Of a DNA stretch of 48,260 nucleotides, positions 25,015 to 33,499 are shown one piece after another. Positions within the stretch are counted from its first letter, which is position 1. Each line of letters opens with the position of its first letter. The stretch covers positions 1-48,260 of the forward strand of contig CADCVE010000020.1 in assembly GCA_902806065.1 (NCBI GenBank). The letters are read 5' to 3'. Made by a program: the position numbers and the translations under genes. Source of the DNA: an uncultured Rubrobacteraceae bacterium (GTDB taxonomy: Bacteria > Actinomycetota > Rubrobacteria > Rubrobacterales > Rubrobacteraceae). The notes beneath the pieces were generated by a model. It searched no databases. It had not been told where the DNA came from and was given only the letters and a program-made list of their open reading frames with translations.

Positions 25015-25879
25015 TTTCCTCTGCTATCCGGCGGCCTTCCGGTCCGGACGCGAACGCGACGAACTCACGCACCTCTTCCAAAATATTATCATTGTGGATC
25101 AGGCCGAAGGTCAAGTACCAGGGGTACTCGCCGTCTTCGACGGCCTCGGGGGTAGGCACGACGCCGTCGAGGGCCAGGATCTGCAGATTAGGGTCCTGCT
25201 CTTTTAGTATGAGACCCAGAGAGGAGTAACCTATCGAGTTGGGAGTGGTCTTTATCGCCTCGACCATCTCTCCAGCCCTGTCGAGGACCACGGTTCGGGC
25301 CTCGACCGGACGGTCATCCATGAACGGCACCAACACCAGCTTTCGCGCCGACTCGTCCGCGTCCCGGTCCAGCACCACGATCTCTCCCGCGGAGCCGCCG
25401 AGCTCACTCCAATCTGTCACCTTTCCACTGTAGACGTCCTGGATCTGTTGCGTGGACAATCCCTCGACTTTTTCGTTCCGGTACGCTACGAACACCACCG
25501 CATCCTGGGCGAAGGTGGAATACACAAGCGGTTCTTCGGCCTCATCCTCCTCAAGCGGACGGTTCGCCACGGCGAGGTCGAGGTTACCCGCGAGCAAGCC
25601 CTCGATCGCGCCACTCGAGTTGGTGCCCGGGTCGAATTGGAACCCGATCTCCGGGTGCTCCTGACTGTACGCCTCGGCCAGCTTCTCGACCAACGGGAGG
25701 GCCGTCCCCGAACCCGAGACGCGCAGGGACACCTCCTCCGAGGGCGAGGCATCCTTTTCCTCCTGCTCACCAGCCGTAGCACAACCCACCACCGCCAGCG
25801 CAACCATCAGCATGAGTACGGGTAAACGATATATTGTCGTCGGCCTCTTCTCCCTTTTGTAATGTCCTAGATAGTTCAC
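24995..25879 (-). CDS. PstS-like solute-binding lipoprotein
   Basis: A 294-residue protein. GTG 25879 is chosen because GGGAG lies 7 bases upstream; GTG 25909 (in frame, 10 residues longer) has no SD. The N-terminus has a basic n-region, a hydrophobic core LPVLMLMVALAVVGC and a lipobox ending in Cys33, so it is a lipoprotein anchored outside the membrane. The mature part resembles PstS/phosphate- or sulfate-type binding proteins: VSGSGTALPLVEKLAEAY, DPGTNSSGAIEGL, ANRPL and SIGYSSLG. No PstC/A/B transporter lies nearby. The 3' end overlaps the sensor-GGDEF-EAL gene by 20 bases, so it may be a signal-sensing partner rather than a transport component. Confidence 0.85.
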   Translation of the reverse strand: MNYLGHYKREKRPTTIYRLPVLMLMVALAVVGCATAGEQEEKDASPSEEVSLRVSGSGTALPLVEKLAEAYSQEHPEIGFQFDPGTNSSGAIEGLLAGNLDLAVANRPLEEDEAEEPLVYSTFAQDAVVFVAYRNEKVEGLSTQQIQDVYSGKVTDWSELGGSAGEIVVLDRDADESARKLVLVPFMDDRPVEARTVVLDRAGEMVEAIKTTPNSIGYSSLGLILKEQDPNLQILALDGVVPTPEAVEDGEYPWYLTFGLIHNDNILEEVREFVAFASGPEGRRIAEENGYTGI

Positions 25880-26522
25880 GCTATGCTCCCATTCGTTGAG
25901 GGGTCTCACTTGTTTATCGACCGAGAAGCCGGAACACTTTAGCCACAGTCGAGTAAATCTAACGAAACGGGGTAGCGGGTATAACGATGGTACCGGTGAC
26001 TAGTTAGAGTGGATGCTGTCATGGCTGAACCGCTACCGGCGGCCGAAGGTACGCTGTCGAAAGGCGACCCGATACTCACCAGGCGTTGTTCCTCGGTCTC
26101 GGCGCACGGTTGAGCGCATTACGCTTTGTCCCGGTATGAGGCTGGGGCGTAGCAGAAGAGAGAAGTAGATAGCGGTACCCATTCCCCAAGCCGTACCCCG
26201 AGGGAGGTGAAGGAGAAGGCACACCGGAACGTCGAGCGCGGTTTCTCGCCGCCGAAACGAAGCTGGGGATGGCGCGGATGCAGCAGAGCTTAGGAGTTCA
26301 AGGGCGGGGTTGAGATCTGCGGTGCGGAGGGGTCAGACGTCGACTGATAGGTGATACGGTGGCCCGGGCGAATCGCAAGAAAGCTTTCCACAGGGCGTAG
26401 CGCACGCCGTCGGTGCCTTCCTCGCGCAGTACCCCCACGAAGCCGGAGATACCGCCTGTTCTATCTCTTCGAGGGCTTGGAGATGCGGGGTTATTGTGGG
26501 GCTCGTGGCTTCGCCGTTACGC
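25880..26522. other. Intergenic region, about 640 bases, with a possible coding relic
   Basis: No intact gene is supported. On the minus strand, about 26361-26457, a frame reads GFVGVLREEGTDGVRYALWK and continues with an Arg/Ala-rich helix, which looks like real protein, but it has no start and is cut by stops on both sides. The 25920-26000 part is AT-richer, as expected for the promoter of the PstS-like gene. Nothing else is seen. Confidence 0.35.
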
Positions 26523-27710
26523 TCAGTAGGTATCGTCGCAGCCGTAAAACTTGGATGAGCGTTCGCCTCTCAAAGGCGGGAACCTCCCATCGATCCGCAA
26601 GACCGGCTCGGGGTGTCCCATCAGAGCGCGTTGAAGGGCGTTCTCGCTACCCTCTTCGCACCACCTCTCGGCGAACACGCTCTTGAAGACGCGATCCTCC
26701 GGGTAGGCGGGCGCGTTCAACTCTTCTTCGGCCAGGTCCCCTATCCGGGCACTTTGCCACTCCGAACCGTCCCACGTTAGCACGTACCCGCGTTTGCCGG
26801 CACCGGAGTACAGGCTGGAGGAGAGGTAGGAATCCCACAACCCGAAGAAGCTGAACAGCGGCATGAGGGCGAACAGGACGAGTACCACGGTTCGGAGGGC
26901 GAAGCCGGGAGAGAAACCCCGGCCGGGGTACAGGATCGCCGAAAGAGAAGGAGCGTCTGTAGGCCGCCAGAACAGGAGCAAGACGAAGGCCGACATCGCT
27001 AAGTTCCAGGGCCAGACCACCGAGTTGAAGTTGTTGCCGAAGGGTCCCACGCAGAGCATGATGAAGGCGTGCATGAGGAGGGCGCCGATCACCGCCGGCT
27101 TGCGGAAACGGCGCGTCAGGAGCCCGAGACCGATCGTCGCCTCGACTGCGGGTACGGCGTAGGCCCCCAAGAGCAGCGCGCCTCCCGCTCAGTCCGGCAG
27201 CCGCGCGGTCAAAGGCCCGACGAGCCACGGGTAAAGGCTGTGGAAAAAGCCCATATTGGCCTTCTGCAAGCCGCTCCAGAAGTACGTGGCAGCGACGATC
27301 AGGCGGCATGCGTTCAGCGCATCCAAGACACCGATACGGCCCCACCCGAAGAGACACAAAGCCATAAGCATGAATGAGTATTGGTAGAACCACGGTTGGA
27401 GCCTGGACGTGTCCCCTAAAGCGAAGAACACGGCCAGGGCCAGCGCGGTGGCCGCCAGCCACCCCACAGCGCGCCCCCGCGCGACTCCTACGCCAGTGAC
27501 CAGCGCCAAAAATAGGCCAAAAAGCGCGTAATCCGCCGGATACGGCAGGGGTGGGACCGCGTCCCAGAGGGGCGTAAGCGGGTAGGAGCGTGCCGACACC
27601 CAGAGATTCGGGGAGAGGAGCATCCCCATGACCAGGCCGGCCGCGAGCGCGAGCCGTAGCCAGGCGAGGCGGCTTACATCCTCCCGCCACGTCCTATCCG
27701 GGTCACCCAC
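26523..27710 (-). pseudogene. Polytopic membrane protein interrupted by one in-frame TGA
   Basis: Two open frames in the same reading frame are separated by one stop: TGA at 27191-27189 on the minus strand. Upstream are about five hydrophobic segments (for example YALFGLFLALVTGVGVA and LAATALALAVFFALG) and RLIVAATYFWSGLQKAN, resembling HTTM/vitamin-K carboxylase-like or DoxX-like proteins. Downstream are LGAYAVPAVEATIGLGLL, three or four more helices and a soluble tail of about 90 residues. The reading across the stop is LTARLPD-stop-AGGALLLGAY, so a single TGG-to-TGA change would explain it. The start could be GTG 27710 (AGGA 7 bases upstream) or TTG 27803. It may be a true nonsense mutation, an assembly error or programmed readthrough. 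Function is unknown. Confidence 0.7.
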
Positions 27711-27986
27711 CCGGGCTTCCTCGTGTCCAGTGACCTTCCGGTCAGAGGTCCCTTTACTCGATTCCGTGACTTCCTCCGCAGCAGCTTGCCAGTAACAGCC
27801 CAACCGCGAGTGCGGACACCACCAGCACGAAAAGTCTCTCGATCCCTCGTTCCTTCATACGGGAAGCATAGCGTTAGGTTTGGCTTCTCGCTACGCTATA
27901 TACTCGGCCGCCACGGTGCCCAGAAGGTATGGCAGGCGATACAGGGCCAGCGGAGACGCAGCAGAAAGGCCGGAGCCCCGAAGGTC

Positions 27987-29021
27987 CTAGTTCCGAAGTA
28001 GCCTTCTTACTACGTCGGTCGAAGACCATGACCGGGCAAGCCTGAGGCCCGCATAGCCACCGACCGAGAGTAAGGCGACCCCGCCGAGTAGAAGGGGAGC
28101 ACCGCTCCCTGTGGATGTGCTCGGCGTGTCCCCGCCACCGGCCCCGCTGTTATCTCCGCTGGTGACAACCTCCTCGTTGGTAGTCTCCTCTTCGCTGGCG
28201 CCATCGTTGCTTGCCTTGCCCTTGCGTGCCTTATCTTTGCGGTCCTCGCCCTTGCCGTCGTCGCTCCTGCTGGCCCGGTCCTTACGATCCTTCTTGCCCT
28301 CGGCAGCGGTGGTGCCCCCACCCTTGCGAACCTTGCTGGCTTTGTTGGCCTTGCTCGTGGCCGACCTGTCAGCGGAGCTAGTGGCCACGTCCGAGCGGAG
28401 GTCGGCGACGGCCTGCTCGGCGGCCTCCCGCGCGGTCTCGTCGTCTGCTCCAGCCTCCTTGGCAGCCTCGAACGCGGCCTGGTAGGCGGCGGTGTCTTCC
28501 ACGGGGGTTCCGGCCTCCTCGGAGGCAGCGGCTTCCCTCGTACCTCCGGTATCTCGGGCGGCGTCCAGGGCCGCGCCGAACGTCTCCTCGGGGCTGGTAC
28601 CGCCGTCGGATCCGCCTTTGGTAATGGCTTCTTTGGCCGCCGTCAAGACGTCTTGGGCGCACGTGGCGCACGCGGGCGAGATGCCATACTGCGCGGCGCT
28701 CGCGCTCTGCAAATTGCCGGCGCTGTTGACCTTCTGGCTGCCGTTGCTGCCCGGGAAGTCCTCTAACGATTGGTCTACCTCGTCGCACTCGGGGTCCTGG
28801 ATTGGGTTGGACATTTCCTGGTCCGCTGGCAGGCCCTCGCACCCTATCCCGGACACGGAGGGTATGTCTTCCTCTCCGTTCGCGATCTGCTGCTCTTCTG
28901 GCGTGTCCAGGCAAGCGTCTTGAATCTCGCAGGTGGGGAACTCGTCCTGCGCGAGGGCGGGCGTAGTCATGCTCAAGACCGCTGCGAGCACCGCCGCGAG
29001 GACCGCCAGCTTCTTTGGCAC
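27987..29021 (-). CDS. Secreted/anchored low-complexity protein
   Basis: A 344-residue protein with a classical signal peptide (MPKKLAVLAAVLAAVLSMTTPALA, cut about after residue 24). A Cys-containing region follows (Cys at about 31, 37, 60, 79, plus CATC near 118-121), then an Ala/Glu-rich stretch (about 150-210), then a Lys/Arg/Asp/Ser-rich charged linker (about 215-290). A C-terminal helix GAPLLLGGVALLSVGGYAGL precedes a basic tail, so it is probably anchored to the membrane with the rest outside. No LPxTG is present. This architecture suits a cell-wall-spanning or surface protein of unknown role. It is monocistronic. The repetitive charged linker resembles a stalk. Confidence 0.75.
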   Translation of the reverse strand: MPKKLAVLAAVLAAVLSMTTPALAQDEFPTCEIQDACLDTPEEQQIANGEEDIPSVSGIGCEGLPADQEMSNPIQDPECDEVDQSLEDFPGSNGSQKVNSAGNLQSASAAQYGISPACATCAQDVLTAAKEAITKGGSDGGTSPEETFGAALDAARDTGGTREAAASEEAGTPVEDTAAYQAAFEAAKEAGADDETAREAAEQAVADLRSDVATSSADRSATSKANKASKVRKGGGTTAAEGKKDRKDRASRSDDGKGEDRKDKARKGKASNDGASEEETTNEEVVTSGDNSGAGGGDTPSTSTGSGAPLLLGGVALLSVGGYAGLRLARSWSSTDVVRRLLRN

Positions 29022-29581
29022 CGTTCTCCCCCTTCAAGAATCGCAAAGATCAATAACAAATCTAATCATGCGAGTAGAGATTACGCAATCCTCCGAAAGG
29101 TCGGGTACGGTGACCGAAAGGATGACTGACGTGGTGCGGGAATACCGGGGGATGGCGAGGCTGCGGGAGAAGTCGCCGGCTTTGCCGAGGAGTGGGGTGC
29201 GTGGCTCGTAGTGCTCAAGGCTGTGAGACCGGGCTGTGGGAGCTCGGTGCCTTGCCGTCTCTCGTCGAGGCACATCTCCGCGATCTGCCTCACCTCGTGG
29301 GGCGGGATTTTCCATGTTGAGCGAGCACGAGGCCGGCCCAGTGTAGCGCACCGAGAATAACCCGCTCGTGAAGGATACGCTTTCGCCTGAGAACGTTCGC
29401 AGCCTCTCTAGCAGCCTCTCCAAAGAGGGCCTGGCCGAGAGGCGCCTCGATGCCAATGCCGCTCGTGTCGCGAGGTTTACGCTATGATTGGTTTGCAGGT
29501 AGCGGTCCACCCGAGCGGCGCTCTGGACATTAGCTTGGGCGCGAATGCAGGCTCCAGCCCAGGCTCGAAGGGAGTTCTATC
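29022..29581. other. Intergenic region, about 560 bases
   Basis: No gene is supported. Short frames (for example a plus-strand NVRSLSSSLSKEGLAERRLD piece near 29390-29480 that ends in TGA and is cut upstream by TAG) look protein-like but have no start, so a decayed gene is possible. The 3' part must hold the promoter of gatD. Confidence 0.35.
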
Positions 29582-30334
29582 GTGGGACGAACAAGGCTGA
29601 CCATTCATCACCTCTACGCCGATATGATGAACCTCTATGGCGACCGCGGAAACGTCATCGCTTTGAGGAAGCGCGCTGAGTGGCGGGGTATATCCGTGGA
29701 GGTCCTGGACGTGGGGCTTGGTGAAGGCTTAAGGCCCACCGGGTGCGATCTGTTCCTCTTCGGCGGGGGGCAGGACCGCGAGCAGGCGCTCCTGGCCTCG
29801 GACCTCTCGGGGACGAAGGGCGCGGATCTCCGGGCCATCGTCGAGAACGGAGGCGTAGTCCTCGGCGTCTGCGGTGGGTACCAGCTCATGGGTCATCACT
29901 ACGAGACGTTAGAGGGAGAGAAGTTGCCTGGTGTCGGCATCTTCGATATGTACACGAGGCCGGGCAGGCCCGGTGAGGCGCGTTTGATCGGGAACGTCCT
30001 CGCCCGCGTCCGCAGCCCGGAGGGCGGCGATGTTCACGAGATAGCCGGCTTCGAGAACCATGGTGGACGCACCGAGCTAGGTGAGACGGAGCCCTTTGCG
30101 CAGGTCATCGCCGGTCACGGCAACAACGGCCGTGACGGTGCCGAGGGTGCTCGCCGCCTCAACGCCTACGGCACCTACCTGCACGGCTCGCTCCTGCCTA
30201 AGAACCCCTGGCTCACCGATCAACTCCTCCTGAACGCCCTGCGCCAAGTAGATGAAAACATAGAGCTCGAACCGCTCGACGATGCGGTGGAGCTGGATGC
30301 GTTCTCGTCCATGGCCGAACGGCTGAGAGGCTAG
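29582..30334 (+). CDS. gatD: Lipid II isoglutaminyl synthase, GatD glutaminase subunit
   Basis: A 250-residue class I glutamine amidotransferase-like protein of the CobB/CobQ type. The nucleophile is Cys97 in GVCGGYQL, and the catalytic His201 lies in YGTYLHGSLLPKNPWL. The N-terminal LYADMMNLYGDRGN is characteristic of GatD. GatD hydrolyses glutamine and channels ammonia to MurT for amidation of the D-Glu in lipid II. GTG start with GGGAG 7 bases upstream. In most genomes gatD directly follows murT; here murT ends at 20428, so the subunits must be made from separate transcripts. No other peptidoglycan gene adjoins it. Confidence 0.92.
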   Translation: MGRTRLTIHHLYADMMNLYGDRGNVIALRKRAEWRGISVEVLDVGLGEGLRPTGCDLFLFGGGQDREQALLASDLSGTKGADLRAIVENGGVVLGVCGGYQLMGHHYETLEGEKLPGVGIFDMYTRPGRPGEARLIGNVLARVRSPEGGDVHEIAGFENHGGRTELGETEPFAQVIAGHGNNGRDGAEGARRLNAYGTYLHGSLLPKNPWLTDQLLLNALRQVDENIELEPLDDAVELDAFSSMAERLRG

Positions 30335-30372
30335 CCTGAAGCCGTCTGGAGACGTCTTGCAAGCCGGAACTG

Positions 30373-30537
30373 CTAGTCTTCTTCCTCTCGCCTGATCCGG
30401 AACAACATCCGCGACTCGCGATCCGAGGTGTAGTAGCTGTAGGCTAGAATATTCTCTTCCTGCTGCGTCAGTTTCTCGCCGCGGGTCCGTTTGAGGAGTA
30501 TCTCGTCCACGCGCTCTTCGAGCTCTTTCGGATTTAT
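30373..30537 (-). CDS. Small charged protein with a possible ATA start
   Basis: The 54-residue C-terminal frame is highly charged and helical (ELEERVDEILLKRTRGEKL, then QQEENILAYSYYTSDRES) and looks like real protein. It lies directly after the GCS2-type ligase gene (stop at 30588) on the same strand. No ATG, GTG or TTG occurs in frame between the ligase stop and the conserved-looking start. An ATA at 30537-30535 preceded by GAGGG (4 bases spacing) would give (M)NPKELEERVDEI. Rare ATA starts exist, or a base error may have changed ATG to ATA. A much longer upstream in-frame extension overlaps the ligase and is Arg/Pro-rich noise. Family not recognised. Confidence 0.55.
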   Translation of the reverse strand: MNPKELEERVDEILLKRTRGEKLTQQEENILAYSYYTSDRESRMLFRIRREEED

Positions 30538-30587
30538 GGTGCCCTCACTTTCGCGCGGCGCCCCCGAAGACCGGGAGGCTGGTCTTT

Positions 30588-31715
30588 CTACGCCGGGTCT
30601 GTACCCTGGGCCGTCTCTTCGATCAGCATGTCCACTACGTCCTGGAGCCGTCCGGCTTTCTCGTAAGCCCGGCGTTGGCGGGTCGCGCCGTTGCCGTGCG
30701 CGAGGGTGTCTCGTACCCGGGCCGAGACCTCTTCCCAGTCTCCGCTCTCTTCTAGGGCCGGTCGGGTGAAGTTGAGTAGCTTCTCGATCACCTCCCACGC
30801 GGGTATGGCGCGTTCGTTTTGCACGTCGAAGAGCTTCGCGTCGAGCCCATGGCGCGAGGCGAGCCAGTGAGTGGCGCGCAGGAGCTCTAGGCGGGGCCGC
30901 GGGTAGGGCTCCTCGCGTTCGGCTTGCTCGTGGCAGGTGCTCACCAGGGCGCGAGCGAGGCCTGCCATCATCACGGCTTCGTCCACCGTGGCGCACATAT
31001 CCATCACCCGGATCTCGATAGTATCCAGGTCCTCCGGGAGCCGCGCGTCCCAGTAGATTTTAGTCGAGTCCGCCACGGCGCCTGACGCGACCAGAGCCTC
31101 GACGAGGGCGTCGTGTTCGTCGAGCGACTCGAAGGTCCCCGGTGGACCCGAGACCGGCATGCGCCCCCAGACCTGAGTGCGGAAGCTGGCGTAGCCGGAG
31201 TCCTCGCCGAGCCAGAAGGGGGAGTTGGCGGAGAGCGCGAGCATCGGCGCGAGCCACAGCCGAAGCCGGTTTACCACCTGGATCGCCGCCTCGCGGTCGG
31301 CCAGCCCGACGTGCACGTGGAAACCGAACGCGGCCTGCTCCCGGGCCAGCCGCTGGTAGTTCTCCAGAATCCCCTTGTAGCGATCTTTCGGCGTGATCCG
31401 CTGGTCCCGCCAGTCCGAGAAAGGGTGCGTGCTCGCGGCGGCGATCCTGGCTCCCTCTTTTGCCGCCGCTTTGCTGACCTCCTGTCGCAGTCGCAGAAGC
31501 TCGGCGCGTACCTCCTCCAACGTACGGCAGATGGGGCTGACAGCCTCGACCTGCGAGGTTAGAAGCTCGGGCACCACCTCCTCGCCCATGGTGGCGCGCT
31601 GCGCCCTCTGCTGAACCGCGTGGCCACCCTGAGCGAGCAACTCGCGAGACTCTGTGCCCAGGATCTGGTACTCCTCCTCGACCCCGAGAGTGTAATCTTG
31701 TGTCCGTCCCGACAT
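30588..31715 (-). CDS. GCS2-family carboxylate-amine ligase (YbdK-like)
   Basis: A 375-residue protein of the glutamate-cysteine ligase type 2 (YbdK) family. Typical motifs are YTLGVEEEYQIL (about 8-19), FGFHVHVGLADREAAI (about 130-145), NSPFWLG and DTIEIRVMDMC. Members ligate a carboxylate (often glutamate) to an amine, using ATP; some have weak gamma-glutamylcysteine synthetase activity and others make mycothiol-like or unknown conjugates. It is cytosolic. The SD AAGGAG lies 8 bases from the ATG. A small charged protein gene follows on the same strand. A gamma-glutamyltransferase gene at 39885 is not adjacent, so a gamma-glutamyl link is only suggestive. Confidence 0.88.
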   Translation of the reverse strand: MSGRTQDYTLGVEEEYQILGTESRELLAQGGHAVQQRAQRATMGEEVVPELLTSQVEAVSPICRTLEEVRAELLRLRQEVSKAAAKEGARIAAASTHPFSDWRDQRITPKDRYKGILENYQRLAREQAAFGFHVHVGLADREAAIQVVNRLRLWLAPMLALSANSPFWLGEDSGYASFRTQVWGRMPVSGPPGTFESLDEHDALVEALVASGAVADSTKIYWDARLPEDLDTIEIRVMDMCATVDEAVMMAGLARALVSTCHEQAEREEPYPRPRLELLRATHWLASRHGLDAKLFDVQNERAIPAWEVIEKLLNFTRPALEESGDWEEVSARVRDTLAHGNGATRQRRAYEKAGRLQDVVDMLIEETAQGTDPA

Positions 31716-32124
31716 GCCCTTTTTCTCCTTAGATCACGTATCGTCGCAAAATCAAACGCTCGCTGGCAAGACCCGCTGTAGACCTTTCTATCAAGCGGAG
31801 CATCCCCGGTTCAAGGTAACTTATCTCTATCCCAACGGCCACCGGCCGCCTGTCTGCGCGGTCATCCTTAAAGTTCCCGCTATCGAGATGTCCGCCAGAG
31901 TGTAGACGACTTTCTGTGAACGGCGCCGTCAGGGTCGAGGCAAAGACTTTTTTGGTCTCAGAAGGCTCACGAAGCCCCGCGCCCTTACTTCCTTACTTAT
32001 GAGGCGGGACTCTCACCAGACCTCGGAGCGGGTACGACACAAAACCCCGAACGTAGGCGGTGTTTGGTGACTGTAGAGGACGATCATAATGTCAGTGGGT
32101 CAGTGGGAAGGAGGTTGGCTCCCG
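31716..32124. other. Intergenic region, about 400 bases, between divergent genes
   Basis: The region should hold the promoters of the GCS2 gene (minus) and the phosphoribosyltransferase gene (plus). On the minus strand a TTGAAC (31809-31814 on the plus strand as GTTCAA) followed after 16-17 bases by GATAGA is a weak promoter candidate. I see no gene in it. Confidence 0.35.
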
Positions 32125-32784
32125 ATGAGTAAAGAGATACTTTTCGAGGACCGCGAGGACGCCGGGCGGAGGTTGGCTGAACGGTTGGCGCGTTACGCGG
32201 GCGAACGTACTGTGGTGTTTGCGCTGCCCAGGGGAGGGGTGCCGGTGGGAGCCGAGGTCTCGCGGTCTTTGGGCGCGCCATTGGAGGTCATAGTCTCACG
32301 CAAGCTCGGTGCCCCCGACCAGCCGGAGTTCGGCATCGGAGCCGTGGCCCCCGGGGGCGTACGGGTGCTCAACGAACGCGCCGTAAGCTCTTTGGGCATC
32401 GAAAGAGACTACCTGGACCGCGTCTCCGCCCGGGAGACCGAGGAGGTTACGCGCCGGATGAGGCTCTTTCGCGGAGACCGCCCCTACCCCGATCTCGTGG
32501 GAGGTACGGCCATCCTCGTGGACGACGGCCTCGCCACCGGCGTCACGGCTCGCGCCGCTCTGCTGGCCCTTCGCCGCCTGCACCCTCTAAGGCTCGTCCT
32601 CGCGGCTCCGGTCTGTGCCTTGCAGACCGCCGAACTGCTACGCCCCGAGACGGACGAGTTGATCTGCCTGCTCACTCCCTCCGACCTGCGCGCAGTCGGC
32701 CTCTGGTACCGAAACTTCGAGCAAGTCCTCGACGAAGAAGTCATACGCCTGCTCGAAGAGGCTCGCGACCCTACAAGACAGTAG
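32125..32784 (+). CDS. Phosphoribosyltransferase-fold protein
   Basis: A 219-residue type I PRTase-like protein. The PRPP-binding signature ILVDDGLATGVTARAAL lies about residues 130-146, and an early LPRGGVPVGAEV plus VSRKLGAPDQPEFGIGAV are typical of the ComF/PRTase-like group often annotated as phosphoribosyl transferase. The substrate base is not identifiable, and many of this subgroup lie in stress or dienelactone hydrolase operons. The ATG at 32125 is preferred over ATG 32089; GGAGG is about 10 bases upstream of it. It is followed by a hairpin at 32841-32856, then an RTX-type gene on the same strand. Cytosolic. Confidence 0.82.
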   Translation: MSKEILFEDREDAGRRLAERLARYAGERTVVFALPRGGVPVGAEVSRSLGAPLEVIVSRKLGAPDQPEFGIGAVAPGGVRVLNERAVSSLGIERDYLDRVSARETEEVTRRMRLFRGDRPYPDLVGGTAILVDDGLATGVTARAALLALRRLHPLRLVLAAPVCALQTAELLRPETDELICLLTPSDLRAVGLWYRNFEQVLDEEVIRLLEEARDPTRQ

Positions 32785-32840
32785 CCTCGCCTGCTCGTAG
32801 CAGGTTCGTACGCAGCCGCTCATACTTTCGGTCGAAAAAT

Positions 32841-32856
32841 TCCTCCTTTCGGAGGA
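32841..32856 (+). promoter_or_regulatory. Hairpin that would mask a possible SD
   Basis: TCCTCC-TTTC-GGAGGA is a perfect 6-bp stem with a tetraloop. Its 3' arm is an SD 10 bases before an in-frame ATG at 32867. Either it acts as a terminator for the phosphoribosyltransferase gene or it controls an upstream start of the secreted protein gene. Confidence 0.35.
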
Positions 32857-32932
32857 TTGTCTAGCAATGCCTCGGTTAGTTGGTATCCATTCAGAAGTGT
32901 TCGGACAGGCTAAAGAGATGGAGGGAGGATCG

Positions 32933-33412
32933 ATGAGACGTTTCGGCATGGTTTTGGTGGTAGGGACGTTGCTCCTCGCGCTAACGGCGGGGGTAGCATT
33001 CGCGGCGCTTGAGTTGAGCACCTCTGGCGAGGACGAACTCAACGGTACCAAGGGAGATGACGAGGGCCAGGACACCTTGATCGGCTTTGGCGACGACGAC
33101 ATTTTAAAGGGCAAGAGCGCAGCGGACCAGCTCTCCGGTGGCGATGGCGACGATACGCTCAGGGGCGGGGGCGGTAACGACACCATGGACGGTGGTCCGG
33201 ACAACGACGAAATCTTCACGGGTCCCGGCTTCGACTTCGTCTTTGCCGAGGATGGAGAACAGGACCTCATAAACTGCAACGACGAGGGGCTCTTCAGGCT
33301 TGAAGTCGACCCGGGCCTCGACATAATCGAAGACTGCCCCAGGAGCTCGTCAAGAAGCGCGACCTCCGCCGACACCAGCGAGAACTCCGAGAACATAATA
33401 ACCAACTACTAG
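32933..33412 (+). CDS. Secreted small RTX-type calcium-binding protein
   Basis: A 159-residue protein with a signal peptide (MRRFGMVLVVGTLLLALTAGVAFA, cleaved about after residue 24). The mature chain is very acidic and carries RTX-like nonapeptide repeats, GGDGDDTLR, GGGGNDTMD and GGPDNDEIF (about 65-92), which bind Ca2+ in beta-rolls. No catalytic domain is visible, so it is probably an extracellular calcium-binding or surface protein. GGAGG 5 bases upstream fixes the ATG at 32933; an in-frame ATG at 32867 with a hairpin-masked SD would give an unusually long n-region. A terminator hairpin with a T-run follows at 33433-33457. Confidence 0.82.
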   Translation: MRRFGMVLVVGTLLLALTAGVAFAALELSTSGEDELNGTKGDDEGQDTLIGFGDDDILKGKSAADQLSGGDGDDTLRGGGGNDTMDGGPDNDEIFTGPGFDFVFAEDGEQDLINCNDEGLFRLEVDPGLDIIEDCPRSSSRSATSADTSENSENIITNY

Positions 33413-33432
33413 AGCGTCTACGGAGGTCACCG

Positions 33433-33457
33433 GGCTGGGGTTCTTACCCCGGCCTTT
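33433..33457 (+). terminator. Rho-independent terminator of the RTX-type gene
   Basis: GGCTGGGGT and ACCCCGGCC form a 9-bp stem (one G-U pair) with a 4-base loop, followed by TTT. It lies 20 bases after the stop of the RTX-type gene. Confidence 0.7.
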
Positions 33458-33499
33458 GCGTATCCGATTTTCGGAGTATGCACAGGTAGAACGATGGAT

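Noticed and set aside
26647-27690. A second minus-strand open frame over the membrane protein gene
   Set aside because: It is in another frame on the same strand, rich in Arg/Pro/Gly and with no hydrophobic helices; the interrupted frame is the real one.
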